Positions 11,100 through 19,355 of a stretch of DNA of 64,000 bases are shown piece after piece. The stretch is taken from positions 186,001 through 250,000 of the forward strand of contig NZ_JAJUWT010000001.1 of NCBI RefSeq assembly GCF_021390395.1, read 5' to 3'. A model generated the notes under the pieces. That model was not told the origin of the DNA and ran no database searches. It saw only the letters and a list, made by a program, of their open reading frames with translations. The position numbers were made by a program, and so were the translations under genes. This DNA is from Saccharothrix sp. S26. GTDB taxonomy: Bacteria > Actinomycetota > Actinomycetes > Mycobacteriales > Pseudonocardiaceae. The first letter of the stretch is position 1. Every line of letters starts with the position of its first letter.

Positions 11100-11917
11100 G
11101 TCACGCGGGCGGCGGACACCGGTCGTTCCGCCGCCGCGTACGTCCCCGCGGACGACGTGTTCACGCTCCACCGGTACCGGCTGAACTCGCCGGTCGCGTC
11201 GGAGGCGTAGAACATCATGTGCCCGTACCCGGCGCCGTCGGTCGACGCGGTGGCGTTGAAGATGCGGTTGTCGGGGAACCGGAAGTAGTTGCCCACCCCG
11301 TACACGCCGTGCGGCTCGGACGTGCAGTCCACCACCTCCACCGCGTACTGCGTCTCACCGGCGAAGTTCAGCCCGCGGGTCGGCGCGGTGTAGACGCCCT
11401 TGACCGAACGCACCATCACCACGTGCCCGGTGTTGGTGTCCTGGTCGTTGCGGTAGTCGATGGCGATCAGGTCACCCGGACGAAGGTCCGCCACCCTGGT
11501 GACGCGCTCGAAGTGCGGGATCTCCCGCTCCGCGAACGCCGCCCGGTAGTCCCGCGCGAACGGGCTGGCGACGCCGAAGTGGGCGCTGAAGAAACCTGAA
11601 GTCGCCCACCGGTACGTCCGCTTGAGCACGGCGGTCAGGAACGAAGCGCACTGGCTCTGGTTGACCCACCCGGACGCGTCGCCGGGCGAGCCCCACCGGA
11701 CCACGTTCGGCTGGTCGGGTTCCTTGTAGGTGTTGTTCGCCAACGGGCACGTCGGCAGGGACAGGTAGCCGACCAGCTGCTCGGCTTCGAGCAGGTGCGG
11801 TGTGGACGGCCGGTGTGGACGCGGCGTCCGGGCCGGCGCGGCGGTCGTCCCGGGGGTCGCGCCCGCCGGTGCGGCGAGAGCGGTTCCCCCGGAGGACGGT
11901 CTGCGCGACAGGTCCAT
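11093..11917 (-). CDS. Putative CHAP/NlpC-like Cys-His hydrolase-fold protein
   Basis: Protein of 274 residues. The first 45 are Pro/Ala/Thr-rich and lack a convincing signal peptide. The core carries a Cys in GWVNQSQCASFL (Cys90), a Gly-Asp turn LRPGDLIAIDY, and a His in TGHVVMV (His165), the order found in papain-like CHAP/NlpC-P60 amidases; the QCASF context is typical of CHAP. This is an inference from motif order. Secretion would need another start or a non-classical route. The ATG at 11917 is used. The stop codon lies inside repeat array A. About 70 bp upstream is a small membrane-protein gene on the same strand, possibly co-transcribed. Confidence 0.65.
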   Translation of the reverse strand: MDLSRRPSSGGTALAAPAGATPGTTAAPARTPRPHRPSTPHLLEAEQLVGYLSLPTCPLANNTYKEPDQPNVVRWGSPGDASGWVNQSQCASFLTAVLKRTYRWATSGFFSAHFGVASPFARDYRAAFAEREIPHFERVTRVADLRPGDLIAIDYRNDQDTNTGHVVMVRSVKGVYTAPTRGLNFAGETQYAVEVVDCTSEPHGVYGVGNYFRFPDNRIFNATASTDGAGYGHMMFYASDATGEFSRYRWSVNTSSAGTYAAAERPVSAARVTF

Positions 11918-11984
11918 CGTGCGACTCCCCCTTCGATGCGGGCCCGCATACCGTAGTCGAAGGGGGTGGGCCGCACGTGGCGGT

Positions 11985-12221
11985 TCAGCGCACGTAGACC
12001 AGCAGAACGGTGGTCAGCACGGTGCACATGGCCAGCATGGTGGCGATCCCGGTCATCGCCGCACCGGCCGTCAGCAGGATCCGGGTGAGCAGGCCGAGCA
12101 CTCGGCGCAGGAGCTTGACCAGGCCCATGACCAGCGTCAACGCGCCGATCAGGACGACCACCACGAGCGGCGTCCACTCGGTGGTGGGAGATGATTGAGC
12201 TAACGCGGTGAGCATGTTCAT
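11985..12221 (-). CDS. Small membrane protein, divergent from the XRE regulator
   Basis: Protein of 78 residues, almost entirely two hydrophobic helices (about 19-38 and 45-74) with a basic loop KLLRRVLGLLTR between them. The start at 12221 (MNMLTALAQSS) is preferred because the 34 upstream residues of the longer frame cover the operator and promoter region. Its putative promoter (TTGTCA near 12320, TACCCT near 12297) would start transcription right at the left copy of the duplicated operator, mirroring the divergent regulator gene. I do not recognise a family. Size, position and shared control make it a candidate small toxin, sensor or partner of the XRE/glycosyltransferase pair, but this is speculation. 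Confidence 0.65.
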   Translation of the reverse strand: MNMLTALAQSSPTTEWTPLVVVVLIGALTLVMGLVKLLRRVLGLLTRILLTAGAAMTGIATMLAMCTVLTTVLLVYVR

Positions 12222-12250
12222 GATGACCCCCGGATGGCTTCCTGGGTGAA

Positions 12251-12280
12251 CTTCACCTAGACTCACTGAAGTTGACTGAA
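12251..12280. promoter_or_regulatory. Operator-like repeat, left copy
   Basis: CTTCACCTAG, 5 nt, then CTGAAGTTGACTGAA. The same composite element recurs at 12380-12408. CTTCA and TGAAG arms make it partly palindromic. It sits just downstream of the likely promoter of the small membrane protein gene, a repressor-type position. Confidence 0.6.
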
Positions 12281-12379
12281 CCTCAGTAACTTGAGGGTAA
12301 GTCCAGCTGTATAGGAGTGACAAGCCCCTTACGGGGGTATCGGCTCGTGACTTTTCTCCGCAATCGTGTATGTTTCACG

Positions 12380-12408
12380 CTTCAGCTAGTGCGCTGAAGT
12401 TCACTGAA
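12380..12408. promoter_or_regulatory. Operator-like repeat, right copy
   Basis: CTTCAGCTAG, 4 nt, then CTGAAGTTCACTGAA, near-identical to the element at 12251-12280. A likely promoter (GTGACT at 12347-12352, 16 nt, TATGTT at 12369-12374) would place the transcription start at this element, 13 nt before the probable GTG of the XRE gene, as expected for autorepression. Confidence 0.6.
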
Positions 12409-12420
12409 GGGCGCGCGGTC

Positions 12421-13518
12421 GTGGTCGTTGCGGATGACTCCCACACGCTGGCGCACCGCCTCCGGGCGCTGCGCGAGGAGCGCTGGCCCGACGTGACGAT
12501 CACGCAGAGTGATCTTGCCCAGGCGTTCAGCGCCGAGAAGCCGGCCAGCGTGCCGCTGCTGTCGTCGTGGGAGAGCCGCACCAAGCCCAAGACCCCGCCG
12601 CTGCACCGCCTCGCCGCCTACGCCACGTTCTTCGCCACCAAGCGGTCCGTCGCCTCCCGTCCCTACCGGCTGGTCCCGGTCGAGGAGCTGACCCCGGACG
12701 AGCTGCGCCGGCGTGACGAGCTGCTGCGCGAGCTGACCGACCTGCGGGCCGCGGCCGCCGAGCGCGAGGACGGCGCCACCCCCGCGCACGACCGCGCCGA
12801 CCGCGGCTTCTGGTACTTCCACGACCGGCACGTGATCACCATCGTCGTCGCCCAGCTCCCGGCCGACATGCGGGCGAAGATGCCCTACTCCGACCCCACG
12901 CAGCCGGACTACGTCGAGCTGTACACCTACGCCGACCTCGACGCCCTGATCGAGCTGCACGGCCACATCCGCGCGCTCAACCCGCGCAGCCAGGTCAACT
13001 TCCGCATCGCCTCCGACCTCGCGCCCGACGACTACACCACGCACCTCGTGCTGCTCGGCGGCGTCGACTGGAACCTCGTCACCCGCGAGCTGCTCGACCG
13101 GGTCGACCTGCCGATCACGCAGGTCGCCCGGCACGTCGAGGACGAGGCGGGCGGGTTCGTGGTGCGCACGCCCGGCGGCGACGAGCGCCTCTACGCGCCC
13201 AAGCTCGGTAACCACGACGGCCGCGAGGTCCTGCTGGAGGACGTCGGGCACTTCTACCGCGGCACGAACCCGTTCAACCACAAGCGAACGGTGACGATCT
13301 GCAACGGCCAGTACGGCAGGGGGACCCTCGGCGTCGTGCGGGCACTCACCGACAGCAGGTTCCGCGACCGCAACGCCGAGTACCTCGGCCAGCGGTTCGC
13401 CGGCCTGGCCTCCTACAGCGTCCTCACCAGGGTGATGGTCGTGAACGGCCAGGTCGTCACGCCGGACTGGAACCTGCCGTACTTCCGCCTCTTCGAATGG
13501 CCGGAGGGCCAGAGTTGA
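12421..13518 (+). CDS. XRE-type helix-turn-helix regulator with C-terminal unknown domain
   Basis: Probable DNA-binding regulator of about 365 residues. The N-terminal 75 residues have an XRE-like HTH pattern (HTLAHRLRALREERWPDVTITQSDLAQAF ... LLSSWESRTKPKTPPLHRLAAYATFF). The rest is a conserved-looking globular domain (YVELYTYADLDALIELHGHI, LVLLGGVDWN, DVGHFYRGTNPFNHKRTVTICNG) that I cannot name; a ligand- or nucleotide-sensing role is possible. GTG at 12421 is preferred over ATG at 12370, because the latter would place the duplicated operator and -10 box inside the coding region; GAAGG lies 11 nt upstream. The stop overlaps the start of the glycosyltransferase gene (TTGA), so the two form an operon and are probably translationally coupled. 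Confidence 0.75.
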   Translation: MVVADDSHTLAHRLRALREERWPDVTITQSDLAQAFSAEKPASVPLLSSWESRTKPKTPPLHRLAAYATFFATKRSVASRPYRLVPVEELTPDELRRRDELLRELTDLRAAAAEREDGATPAHDRADRGFWYFHDRHVITIVVAQLPADMRAKMPYSDPTQPDYVELYTYADLDALIELHGHIRALNPRSQVNFRIASDLAPDDYTTHLVLLGGVDWNLVTRELLDRVDLPITQVARHVEDEAGGFVVRTPGGDERLYAPKLGNHDGREVLLEDVGHFYRGTNPFNHKRTVTICNGQYGRGTLGVVRALTDSRFRDRNAEYLGQRFAGLASYSVLTRVMVVNGQVVTPDWNLPYFRLFEWPEGQS

Positions 13519-14678
13519 ACGCCGCAGCGCCCGCGCTCGCCGGGACCCCCGCGCCAGGCGGGCGACCCGGGCCGCGAGGCCCCCGGTCGGCGAACCACCA
13601 CGGTTCGCACCGCCACCTGCTGACCCGGGACGCGTTCGCCGTGCCCGCCGCGGTGGACGCGATCATCGTGCCGACCGCGCGACCGACCGCCTACCTGGAG
13701 CACGTCGTCACGCTCGCCGCGCACCACGGCTGCACGCTGGTCGTGCTGTGCAGCCGTCACGCGTCCGCCGACGCCGCCACCGCGCTCGCCGAACGCGCCG
13801 GTGTCGAGATCGTCGCGGTCGACCTCGCCGTCGCCCCCGCGGGCGTGGTGCCCGACTTCCGCACGACGGCGATGCTGCGCGGCGGCCGGTTCGACCGCCG
13901 CACCGACACCAGCCTGAAGCGCAACCTGGGGCTGCTGCTCGCCACCGCGGCGGGCTGGGAGCGGGTCGTCTACGTGGACGACGACGTGGTGATCCCCAAC
14001 CCCGACGACCTCGGCACGGCGGTGGGCCTGCTCGACACCTTCACCGGCGTGGGCCTGTCGGTCGGCGGCTACCCGGACAACTCGGTGGTCTGCCACGCCT
14101 ACCGGGAGGCGGGCGGCGACCAGGACACGTTCATCGGCACGGGCGCGCTGGCGATCGGCCGCGAGTCGTTCACCTCGTTCTTCCCGAACATCTACAACGA
14201 GGACTGGTTCTTCCTGCTCAACGACACGGGCCTGTCGCCGTCGGCGGTGACGGGCCTGGCGTTGCAGAAGCCGTACGACCCCTACCGCGACACCACTCGG
14301 GCCCGCACCGAGGAGCTGGGCGACTGCCTGGCCGAAGGGCTGTTCGGCCTGCTGGACACCGGCCGCGGCCTGACCGAGGCCACCGCGGGCTACTGGCGGT
14401 GGTTCCTGGGCCAGCGCAGGCGGTTCATCGACGAGGTGATCGCGCTGGTCGAGGACACCCAGCCGGACGGTGCCGCGAAGGGCAGGATGATCGCCGCGCT
14501 CAAGGCCGCCCGCGGTCGCAACCGCCTGATCGAGCCGCGGCTGTGCGTGGACTACCTCACGGCGTGGCGCGCCGACCGCGAGGTGTGGCGCGACCACGTG
14601 GAGGCGACCCGGGGCCGATCCGTGCCGAAACTGCTGGCCGACCTGGGCCTGCCGCACCACTGCCGCCCGCGCGCCTGA
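13515..14678 (+). CDS. GT-A-fold glycosyltransferase-like protein
   Basis: Protein of 387 residues. After a 45-residue low-complexity start comes VDAIIVPTARPTAYLEHVVTLAAHHGCTLVVLCS, a typical GT-A N-terminal strand-helix, then SLKRNLGLLLATAAGWERVVYVDDDVVIPN, where DDD is the metal/nucleotide-sugar DxD motif. FIGTGALAIGRESF and YNEDWFFLL resemble the acceptor-side Gly and ED motifs of GT2-like enzymes. No membrane segment, so cytosolic. Start TTG at 13515, overlapping the upstream stop, with GGAGGG 6 nt before it; ATG at 13497 is the alternative. Donor and acceptor cannot be inferred. Operonic with an XRE-type regulator and divergent from a small membrane protein. Confidence 0.75.
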   Translation: MNAAAPALAGTPAPGGRPGPRGPRSANHHGSHRHLLTRDAFAVPAAVDAIIVPTARPTAYLEHVVTLAAHHGCTLVVLCSRHASADAATALAERAGVEIVAVDLAVAPAGVVPDFRTTAMLRGGRFDRRTDTSLKRNLGLLLATAAGWERVVYVDDDVVIPNPDDLGTAVGLLDTFTGVGLSVGGYPDNSVVCHAYREAGGDQDTFIGTGALAIGRESFTSFFPNIYNEDWFFLLNDTGLSPSAVTGLALQKPYDPYRDTTRARTEELGDCLAEGLFGLLDTGRGLTEATAGYWRWFLGQRRRFIDEVIALVEDTQPDGAAKGRMIAALKAARGRNRLIEPRLCVDYLTAWRADREVWRDHVEATRGRSVPKLLADLGLPHHCRPRA

Positions 14679-14785
14679 CCGCCGTCGCGGGTGCTCCCAT
14701 GTGGCGGAACGCTCAGTCCGCGGCCCGTCGCGGCGATTAGGCTCGCCTGCTGGGAACGTGCGGGCGAGGCAGACGGAGGCAAGGC

Positions 14786-15925
14786 ATGACGAGCACCGAT
14801 GGTCGGCAGAAGTGGCTGACCGTCGCCGAGGAGCTGGCCGCGGCGTTGCGGGTGGACGCGGCGGAACGCGACCGGCGGGGTGCCGAGCCCGTGGCCGAGG
14901 TCGAGGCGTTGCGCCGCTCCGGGCTGCTCGGGATCGGCGACTGGGCCACGCAGCAGGCCGTGACCAGGGTCGTCGGCGCGGCGGACGCCAACGTCGGCCA
15001 CCTCCTCGGCTACCACTACCTCCAGGTGTGGCGCAGCGGCCTGTTCGACAACCCGGACCACCGACCCGGCGACAACGGGTCCGGTGCCGATCTCTTCTGG
15101 GCAGGGGTCAGCAACCCGCTGGACGCCGCACTGGAGCTGCGCCCGGTCGACGGCGGGTTCGAGGTCAGCGGCCGCAAGACGTTCGCCACCGGCGCGTCGG
15201 TCGCCGACCGGCTCGTGGTCAGCGCCACGCACACCGACACCGGCGACAAGGTCACGTTCACCCTCGACGCCAAGGCCGACGGCATCACCTACCGCGGTGA
15301 CTGGGACAACATCGGCCAGCGCCTCACCGCCAGCGGCGGCGTGGTGTTCGACCGCGTCCACGTGCCGTCCGACCAGGTGCTCGGCACGCACGACGAGACC
15401 AGCCCGCGCCTCTCGCTGGCCGCCCTCGGGTTCCAGCTCGTGCTGGCCCAGCTGTACGTGGCGATGGCCGAGGGCGCGCTGGCCGAGGCGTCCCGGTACA
15501 CCCGCACGACCACCCGCCCGTGGTTCCTCAGCGGCGTCGACGCGGCCACCGCCGACCCGTACGTCCTGGCCACGTACGGCGAGCTGGTCGCCGAGGTGCG
15601 GGCCGCCGGCCTCCTCGCCGACCACGCCTCGGACCGGCTGGACCTGGCGTCGCGGCGCGGCGCGGACCTGACCCACGACGAACGCGCCGAGACCGCCGCC
15701 GCGATCTCCTCGGCCAAGGTCGTGTCCACCAAGGTCGCCAACCAGACCACCAGCCGGGTGTTCGAGCTGTGCGGTGCGCGGGCCACGGCCGCCGGCTACG
15801 CCTTCGACCGGTTCTGGCGCAACGCCCGCACCCTCACCCTGCACGACCCCGTGTCGTACAAGGCGCGTGAGCTCGGCGCGTACTACCTGACCGGCGAGCA
15901 CGCCCCGTTCACCGGGTACAGCTGA
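14786..15925 (+). CDS. DszC/SfnC-like acyl-CoA dehydrogenase-fold flavin monooxygenase
   Basis: 379-residue protein of the acyl-CoA dehydrogenase superfamily, nearer to the DszC/SfnC monooxygenase branch than to true dehydrogenases: it has GLLGIGDWATQQAVTRVVGAADANVGHLLGYHY, FEVSGRKTFATGAS, VVFDRVHVPSDQVLG and a C-terminal VFELCGARATAAGYAFDRFWRNARTLTLHDPVSYK. It lacks the catalytic Glu context of acyl-CoA oxidation. Such enzymes use reduced FMN and oxygen, often to oxidise sulfur compounds. ATG at 14786; a TAGGCT hexamer near 14739 is a -10 candidate. It is the first gene of the mtn operon, overlapping mtnA by one base (TGATG), so a role in organosulfur metabolism linked to methylthioadenosine salvage is likely, though not part of the textbook pathway. 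Confidence 0.8.
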   Translation: MTSTDGRQKWLTVAEELAAALRVDAAERDRRGAEPVAEVEALRRSGLLGIGDWATQQAVTRVVGAADANVGHLLGYHYLQVWRSGLFDNPDHRPGDNGSGADLFWAGVSNPLDAALELRPVDGGFEVSGRKTFATGASVADRLVVSATHTDTGDKVTFTLDAKADGITYRGDWDNIGQRLTASGGVVFDRVHVPSDQVLGTHDETSPRLSLAALGFQLVLAQLYVAMAEGALAEASRYTRTTTRPWFLSGVDAATADPYVLATYGELVAEVRAAGLLADHASDRLDLASRRGADLTHDERAETAAAISSAKVVSTKVANQTTSRVFELCGARATAAGYAFDRFWRNARTLTLHDPVSYKARELGAYYLTGEHAPFTGYS

Positions 15926-16932
15926 TGGAACCGCTGCTCGCCCGCAGCGTGCGCCTCGAGGACGACGGGGTGCACATCCTGGACCGGCGCGACTTCCCGT
16001 TCGAGAAGACGTGGGTGCGCTGCGCCACGGTCGCCGAGGTCGCCAAGGCCATCGAGGACATGGTCACGCAGTCCTCCGGGCCGTACTTCGCCGCGCTGTG
16101 GGGCATGGTGCTGGCCGCCCGCGAGGCCCGCGGCCTGCCGCGCGACGAGGCCCGCGCCCGGCTCGACCGGGCCGGGCGGCTCCTGGTCGCCACCCGTCCC
16201 ACCAACAACCACCTGCGCAAGGCGGTGGCCGCCGTGCTGGCCGGGGTGGACGCGGCCGACGACCTCGAAGCCGGTGCGCTGGCCGGCGCGCGAGCGGGGG
16301 ACGAGCGCTACCGCGACCGCAGCCGCCGCCTCGGCGCGCACACCGCGCGACTGCTGCCGGACGAGGGCGCGGTGCTCACGCACTGCTGGGCCGACCTGTA
16401 CCTGACCGAGACCGTCGCCGCTGCCCAGGCCATGGGCAAACGTTTGCGCTTCGTCTGCACGGAGACCCGACCGTACCTCCAGGGCGCACGCCTGACCGCG
16501 GAGACGCTGGGAGAGATGGGCGTGGACACGACCCTGATCACCGACGGCATGGGCGCGGCGGTCATGTCGACCGGCGAGGTGGACGTGCTGCTGACCGCCG
16601 CCGACCGCGTCACCATGGACGGGCACGTGGTCAACAAGGTCGGCACGCTCGGCCTCGCGGTCGCCGCGCACGCGTTCGACGTGCCGTTCCTGGCCATGGT
16701 GCAGGCACCGGACCGCCTGGCCCCGACCGCCGCCGACGTGCCCATCGAGCACCGGCCCGGCGACGAGGTGCTGCACACCCTGGGCCGCCGCACGGCCACC
16801 GACCGGGCCCGCGGCCTGTACCCGGCGTTCGACGTCACCCCGCCCCGGTTCGTCACGACGGTGGTGACCGACCGCGGTGCGTACGCTCCGGACGGTTTGG
16901 CCGATTACTACGTTGGGGACGTTCATGACTGA
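15925..16932 (+). CDS. mtnA: 5-methylthioribose-1-phosphate isomerase
   Basis: Methionine salvage enzyme isomerising MTR-1-P to methylthioribulose-1-P. Of its 335 residues, the eIF2B-like fold is marked by FVCTETRPYLQGARLT (catalytic Cys region and substrate loop), TLITDGMGAAVM, and LLTAADRVTMDGHVVNKVGTLGLAVAAHAFDVPF, which contains the Asp and NKxGT signatures. Start ATG overlaps the preceding stop by 1 nt; the stop overlaps mtnC by 8 nt. The N-terminus is somewhat divergent from Bacillus MtnA, but the motifs fix the family. It would act after MTA phosphorylase, which is not in this window. Confidence 0.9.
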   Translation: MEPLLARSVRLEDDGVHILDRRDFPFEKTWVRCATVAEVAKAIEDMVTQSSGPYFAALWGMVLAAREARGLPRDEARARLDRAGRLLVATRPTNNHLRKAVAAVLAGVDAADDLEAGALAGARAGDERYRDRSRRLGAHTARLLPDEGAVLTHCWADLYLTETVAAAQAMGKRLRFVCTETRPYLQGARLTAETLGEMGVDTTLITDGMGAAVMSTGEVDVLLTAADRVTMDGHVVNKVGTLGLAVAAHAFDVPFLAMVQAPDRLAPTAADVPIEHRPGDEVLHTLGRRTATDRARGLYPAFDVTPPRFVTTVVTDRGAYAPDGLADYYVGDVHD

Positions 16933-17590
16933 ATGGGTCGTGCTGGACATCGAAGGCACGCTCAGCGCCACCGACCAGGTCCTGGTCACGCTGTACGACT
17001 ACGCCCGGCCCCGGCTCGGGCCGTGGATCGACGAGCACGGCGACGACCCGGCGGTGGCCGAGGCCGTCGCGCAGATCCGGGAGCTGTCCGGTGTGGACGG
17101 CGGCACGGACGAGCTGGTGCGCGTGCTGCACGGCTGGATGGACGCCGACCAGAAGGTCACGCCGCTCAAGACGTTGCAGGGCCTGATCTGGCAGCGCGGG
17201 TACGCGCGGGGCGACCTGGTGGCCGAGTTCTTCCCGGACGTCGTGCCGGCGCTGCGCGCGTGGCACGCCGGGGGCGTCAAGCTGGCCGTGTTCTCCTCGG
17301 GCTCGGTCGCGGGCCAGGTGGCGTTCTTCGCCCACACCGCGGACGGCGACCTCACGTCGTTGTTCGAGCACCACTTCGACACGGTCAACGCGGGCCCGAA
17401 GCGCGAGGCCGCGTCGTACCTGAAGATCGCCTCCGTGCTCGGCTCCGACGACATCACGTTCTACTCCGACGTGCCCGCCGAGCTGGACGCCGCCGCCGAG
17501 GCGGGTTGGCGGACCGTCGGCGTGGCGCGGCCGGGGGAGCCGTACGGCGACGCGGACTTCGGTCCACACCGGACGGTGCGGGCCCTGTGA
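16925..17590 (+). CDS. mtnC: Acireductone synthase (enolase-phosphatase E1)
   Basis: Bifunctional HAD-family enzyme of 221 residues that enolises and dephosphorylates 2,3-diketo-5-methylthiopentyl-1-phosphate to acireductone. HAD motif I is VLDIEGTLS, where the second acidic residue is Glu as usual in MtnC. FSSGSVAGQ provides the Ser/Thr motif, GPKREAASY the Lys, and ITFYSDVPAELDAA the final acidic motif. Start ATG at 16925 overlaps the end of mtnA; the TGA overlaps the GTG of mtnB (GTGA). Order mtnA-mtnC-mtnB-mtnD with overlaps indicates a single, tightly coupled operon. Confidence 0.95.
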   Translation: MTEWVVLDIEGTLSATDQVLVTLYDYARPRLGPWIDEHGDDPAVAEAVAQIRELSGVDGGTDELVRVLHGWMDADQKVTPLKTLQGLIWQRGYARGDLVAEFFPDVVPALRAWHAGGVKLAVFSSGSVAGQVAFFAHTADGDLTSLFEHHFDTVNAGPKREAASYLKIASVLGSDDITFYSDVPAELDAAAEAGWRTVGVARPGEPYGDADFGPHRTVRAL

Positions 17591-18180
17591 CGCCGGGGGA
17601 GGCGCTGGCCGCCGAGTGCGCCCGGTACACCGCGATGGGCTGGATGCGCGGCACGTCGGGCAACCTGTCCGTGGTCGTGGACCGCGACCCGCTGCGGCTC
17701 GCGGTCACCGTCAGCGGCAAGGACAAGGGCGAGCTCACGCCCGACGACGTCGTGATCATCGACGCCGACGGCCGCACGGACGACCCGGTGCGCGTGCCGT
17801 CGGCCGAAGCGGGCCTGCACGGGCGGATCGCGGCGGTGTCCGGCGCGGGCGCGGTGGTCCACGTGCACGCCCTCGCGCCCGTGGTCGCCGCCGAGCGCTG
17901 GCCCGGGGGCGTCGAGCTGAGCGACCTGGAGATGCTCAAGGGCTTCGGCCGCCAGGCGCACGAGACCGTCGTGGTCCCGGTCGTGCCGAACAGCCAGGAC
18001 ATGCGGGTGCTCGGCGACGCGTTCGAGGCCGGTTTCCGCCCGGACGTGCCGGCCTTGATCGTGGCCCGGCACGGGGTGTACGTGTGGGGTGACGACCTCT
18101 ACCAGGCGCGGCACCGGCTGGAGTGCTTGGAGTGGCTGTTGCGCTTCAAAGCCGAGACCACGAACCCACCGCGAGCGTGA
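17587..18180 (+). CDS. mtnB: Methylthioribulose-1-phosphate dehydratase
   Basis: Class II aldolase-fold zinc enzyme, 197 residues, that dehydrates methylthioribulose-1-P. The signatures are GWMRGTSGNLSV (phosphate-binding loop), SGKDKGELTPDDVV, the metal ligands VVHVHALAPV (HxH) and the third His in ALIVARHGVYVWG. The catalytic Glu lies in SAEAGLH. GTG start overlaps the mtnC stop by 4 nt. A 13-nt gap with GGGAGC precedes mtnD. Confidence 0.95.
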   Translation: MTPGEALAAECARYTAMGWMRGTSGNLSVVVDRDPLRLAVTVSGKDKGELTPDDVVIIDADGRTDDPVRVPSAEAGLHGRIAAVSGAGAVVHVHALAPVVAAERWPGGVELSDLEMLKGFGRQAHETVVVPVVPNSQDMRVLGDAFEAGFRPDVPALIVARHGVYVWGDDLYQARHRLECLEWLLRFKAETTNPPRA

Positions 18181-18193
18181 GGGAGCAGGCGCG

Positions 18194-18766
18194 ATGACGT
18201 TGCTGACCGTGTGGTCGGACACCGACCCGGAGACCGCCCTGGTGCGCACCACCGACCCCGCCGAGGTCGCGGCCGAGCTGAAGCGGCTGGGCGTGCGCTA
18301 CGAGCAGTGGCCGGTGGTGCCGGGCGTGACCAAGGACAACGCCCTGGAGGTGTACGCCGAGCAGGTCGCGCGGGTGACCGAGACCGAGGGCTACATCCTG
18401 GTCGACGCGATGGAGATGACCCCGTCGGACGACCCCGAGTGGCTGGAGTCGGCGGGTCGGGCGCGGCTGAAGTTCCTGGCCGAGCACACCCACGACGACG
18501 ACGAGGACCGGTTCTTCGCGCGGGGCTCCGGCGTGTTCTACCTGCACGTCGACGAGCGCGTGTACGCGGTGCTGTGCGAGGCGGGCGACCTGCTGAGCGT
18601 GCCCGCGAACACCACGCACTGGTTCGACATGGGCACCCGGCCGGACTACGTGTCGATCCGGTTCTTCCACGACGACGACGGCTGGGTCGGCAACTTCACC
18701 GGCAGCGAGATCGCCAAGTCGTTCCCCACGTTCGACGTGCTCATGGCGGGTCACCGAGCGAGCTGA
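18194..18766 (+). CDS. mtnD: Acireductone dioxygenase
   Basis: Cupin dioxygenase of 190 residues that converts acireductone to 4-methylthio-2-oxobutanoate (Fe form) or to methylthiopropionate and CO (Ni form). Metal ligands are visible: HTHDDDED (two His and the Glu after four residues) and the C-terminal His in NTTHWFDMG. ATG at 18194 with GGGAGCAGGC upstream. It closes the salvage operon; the final transaminase and the upstream MTA phosphorylase are not adjacent. Its 3' end overlaps the convergent HD-domain gene by 26 bp, with no terminator between them. Confidence 0.95.
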   Translation: MTLLTVWSDTDPETALVRTTDPAEVAAELKRLGVRYEQWPVVPGVTKDNALEVYAEQVARVTETEGYILVDAMEMTPSDDPEWLESAGRARLKFLAEHTHDDDEDRFFARGSGVFYLHVDERVYAVLCEAGDLLSVPANTTHWFDMGTRPDYVSIRFFHDDDGWVGNFTGSEIAKSFPTFDVLMAGHRAS

Positions 18767-19355
18767 GCTCGGCGGCGAGGTTGGCCTTGGCGCGGTCCTC
18801 CCAGCGTGCGCGCGCGTACGGGGTGACGTAGAGCGGGTCGCGCCCGGCCAACGACCGCAGCACGGCGGCGCGGCCGACCCGCCAGGCGTCGTCCGGCACG
18901 TGCGCGTACTCGGCGCGCACGGCCGCGCGGTAGCGCTCGTAGACGGCCGGGTCGGCGCCGAGGACGGCCAGGTCGGCGTCCAGGAGCAGGCACGTCAGCG
19001 GGTCGTCCGAGGCGTGGTCGGCGGTGGCGAGCACGAGGTCGGCCACCTCGTCGGCCTCGGGCAGGCCGGCGAGCCGGTCCCGGGCCCACTCGGCGCTGCG
19101 GCGCTCGTCGTCGCCCGGCTTGCCGTCGTAGATCACGTCGTGCGCCAGGGCGGCCAACGTCAGCACAGCGCGCTCGCGTGCCGTGCGGTGGTCGGCTTCG
19201 GCGAGCACCGTGACGTCGCGCACGACGGCCAGCACGTGGTCGGCGTTGTGGTAGCCGCGGTGCGGTTCGGCGTAGCGCCGCACGAGGTCCGCGGGCCCGT
19301 GCGCGCCGCCCAGCACCCCGACCGCCTCGTGCCACCGGACTTCCAGCTCATGCAT
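18741..19355 (-). CDS. HD-domain protein (predicted metal-dependent phosphohydrolase)
   Basis: 204-residue HD-superfamily protein. The first His-pair is in YHNADHVLAVV and the HD doublet in LTLAALAHDVIYD, with later acidic/His residues (ATADHAS, LLLDADLAVLG) typical of the N-methyl-D-aspartate receptor NMDAR2C-like HD family in bacteria. Substrate unknown; such proteins hydrolyse nucleotide phosphates. ATG at 19355 overlaps the 3' end of the histidine kinase gene by 8 nt, making it the third gene of the response regulator-kinase-HD operon. Confidence 0.85.
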   Translation of the reverse strand: MHELEVRWHEAVGVLGGAHGPADLVRRYAEPHRGYHNADHVLAVVRDVTVLAEADHRTARERAVLTLAALAHDVIYDGKPGDDERRSAEWARDRLAGLPEADEVADLVLATADHASDDPLTCLLLDADLAVLGADPAVYERYRAAVRAEYAHVPDDAWRVGRAAVLRSLAGRDPLYVTPYARARWEDRAKANLAAELSSLGDPP

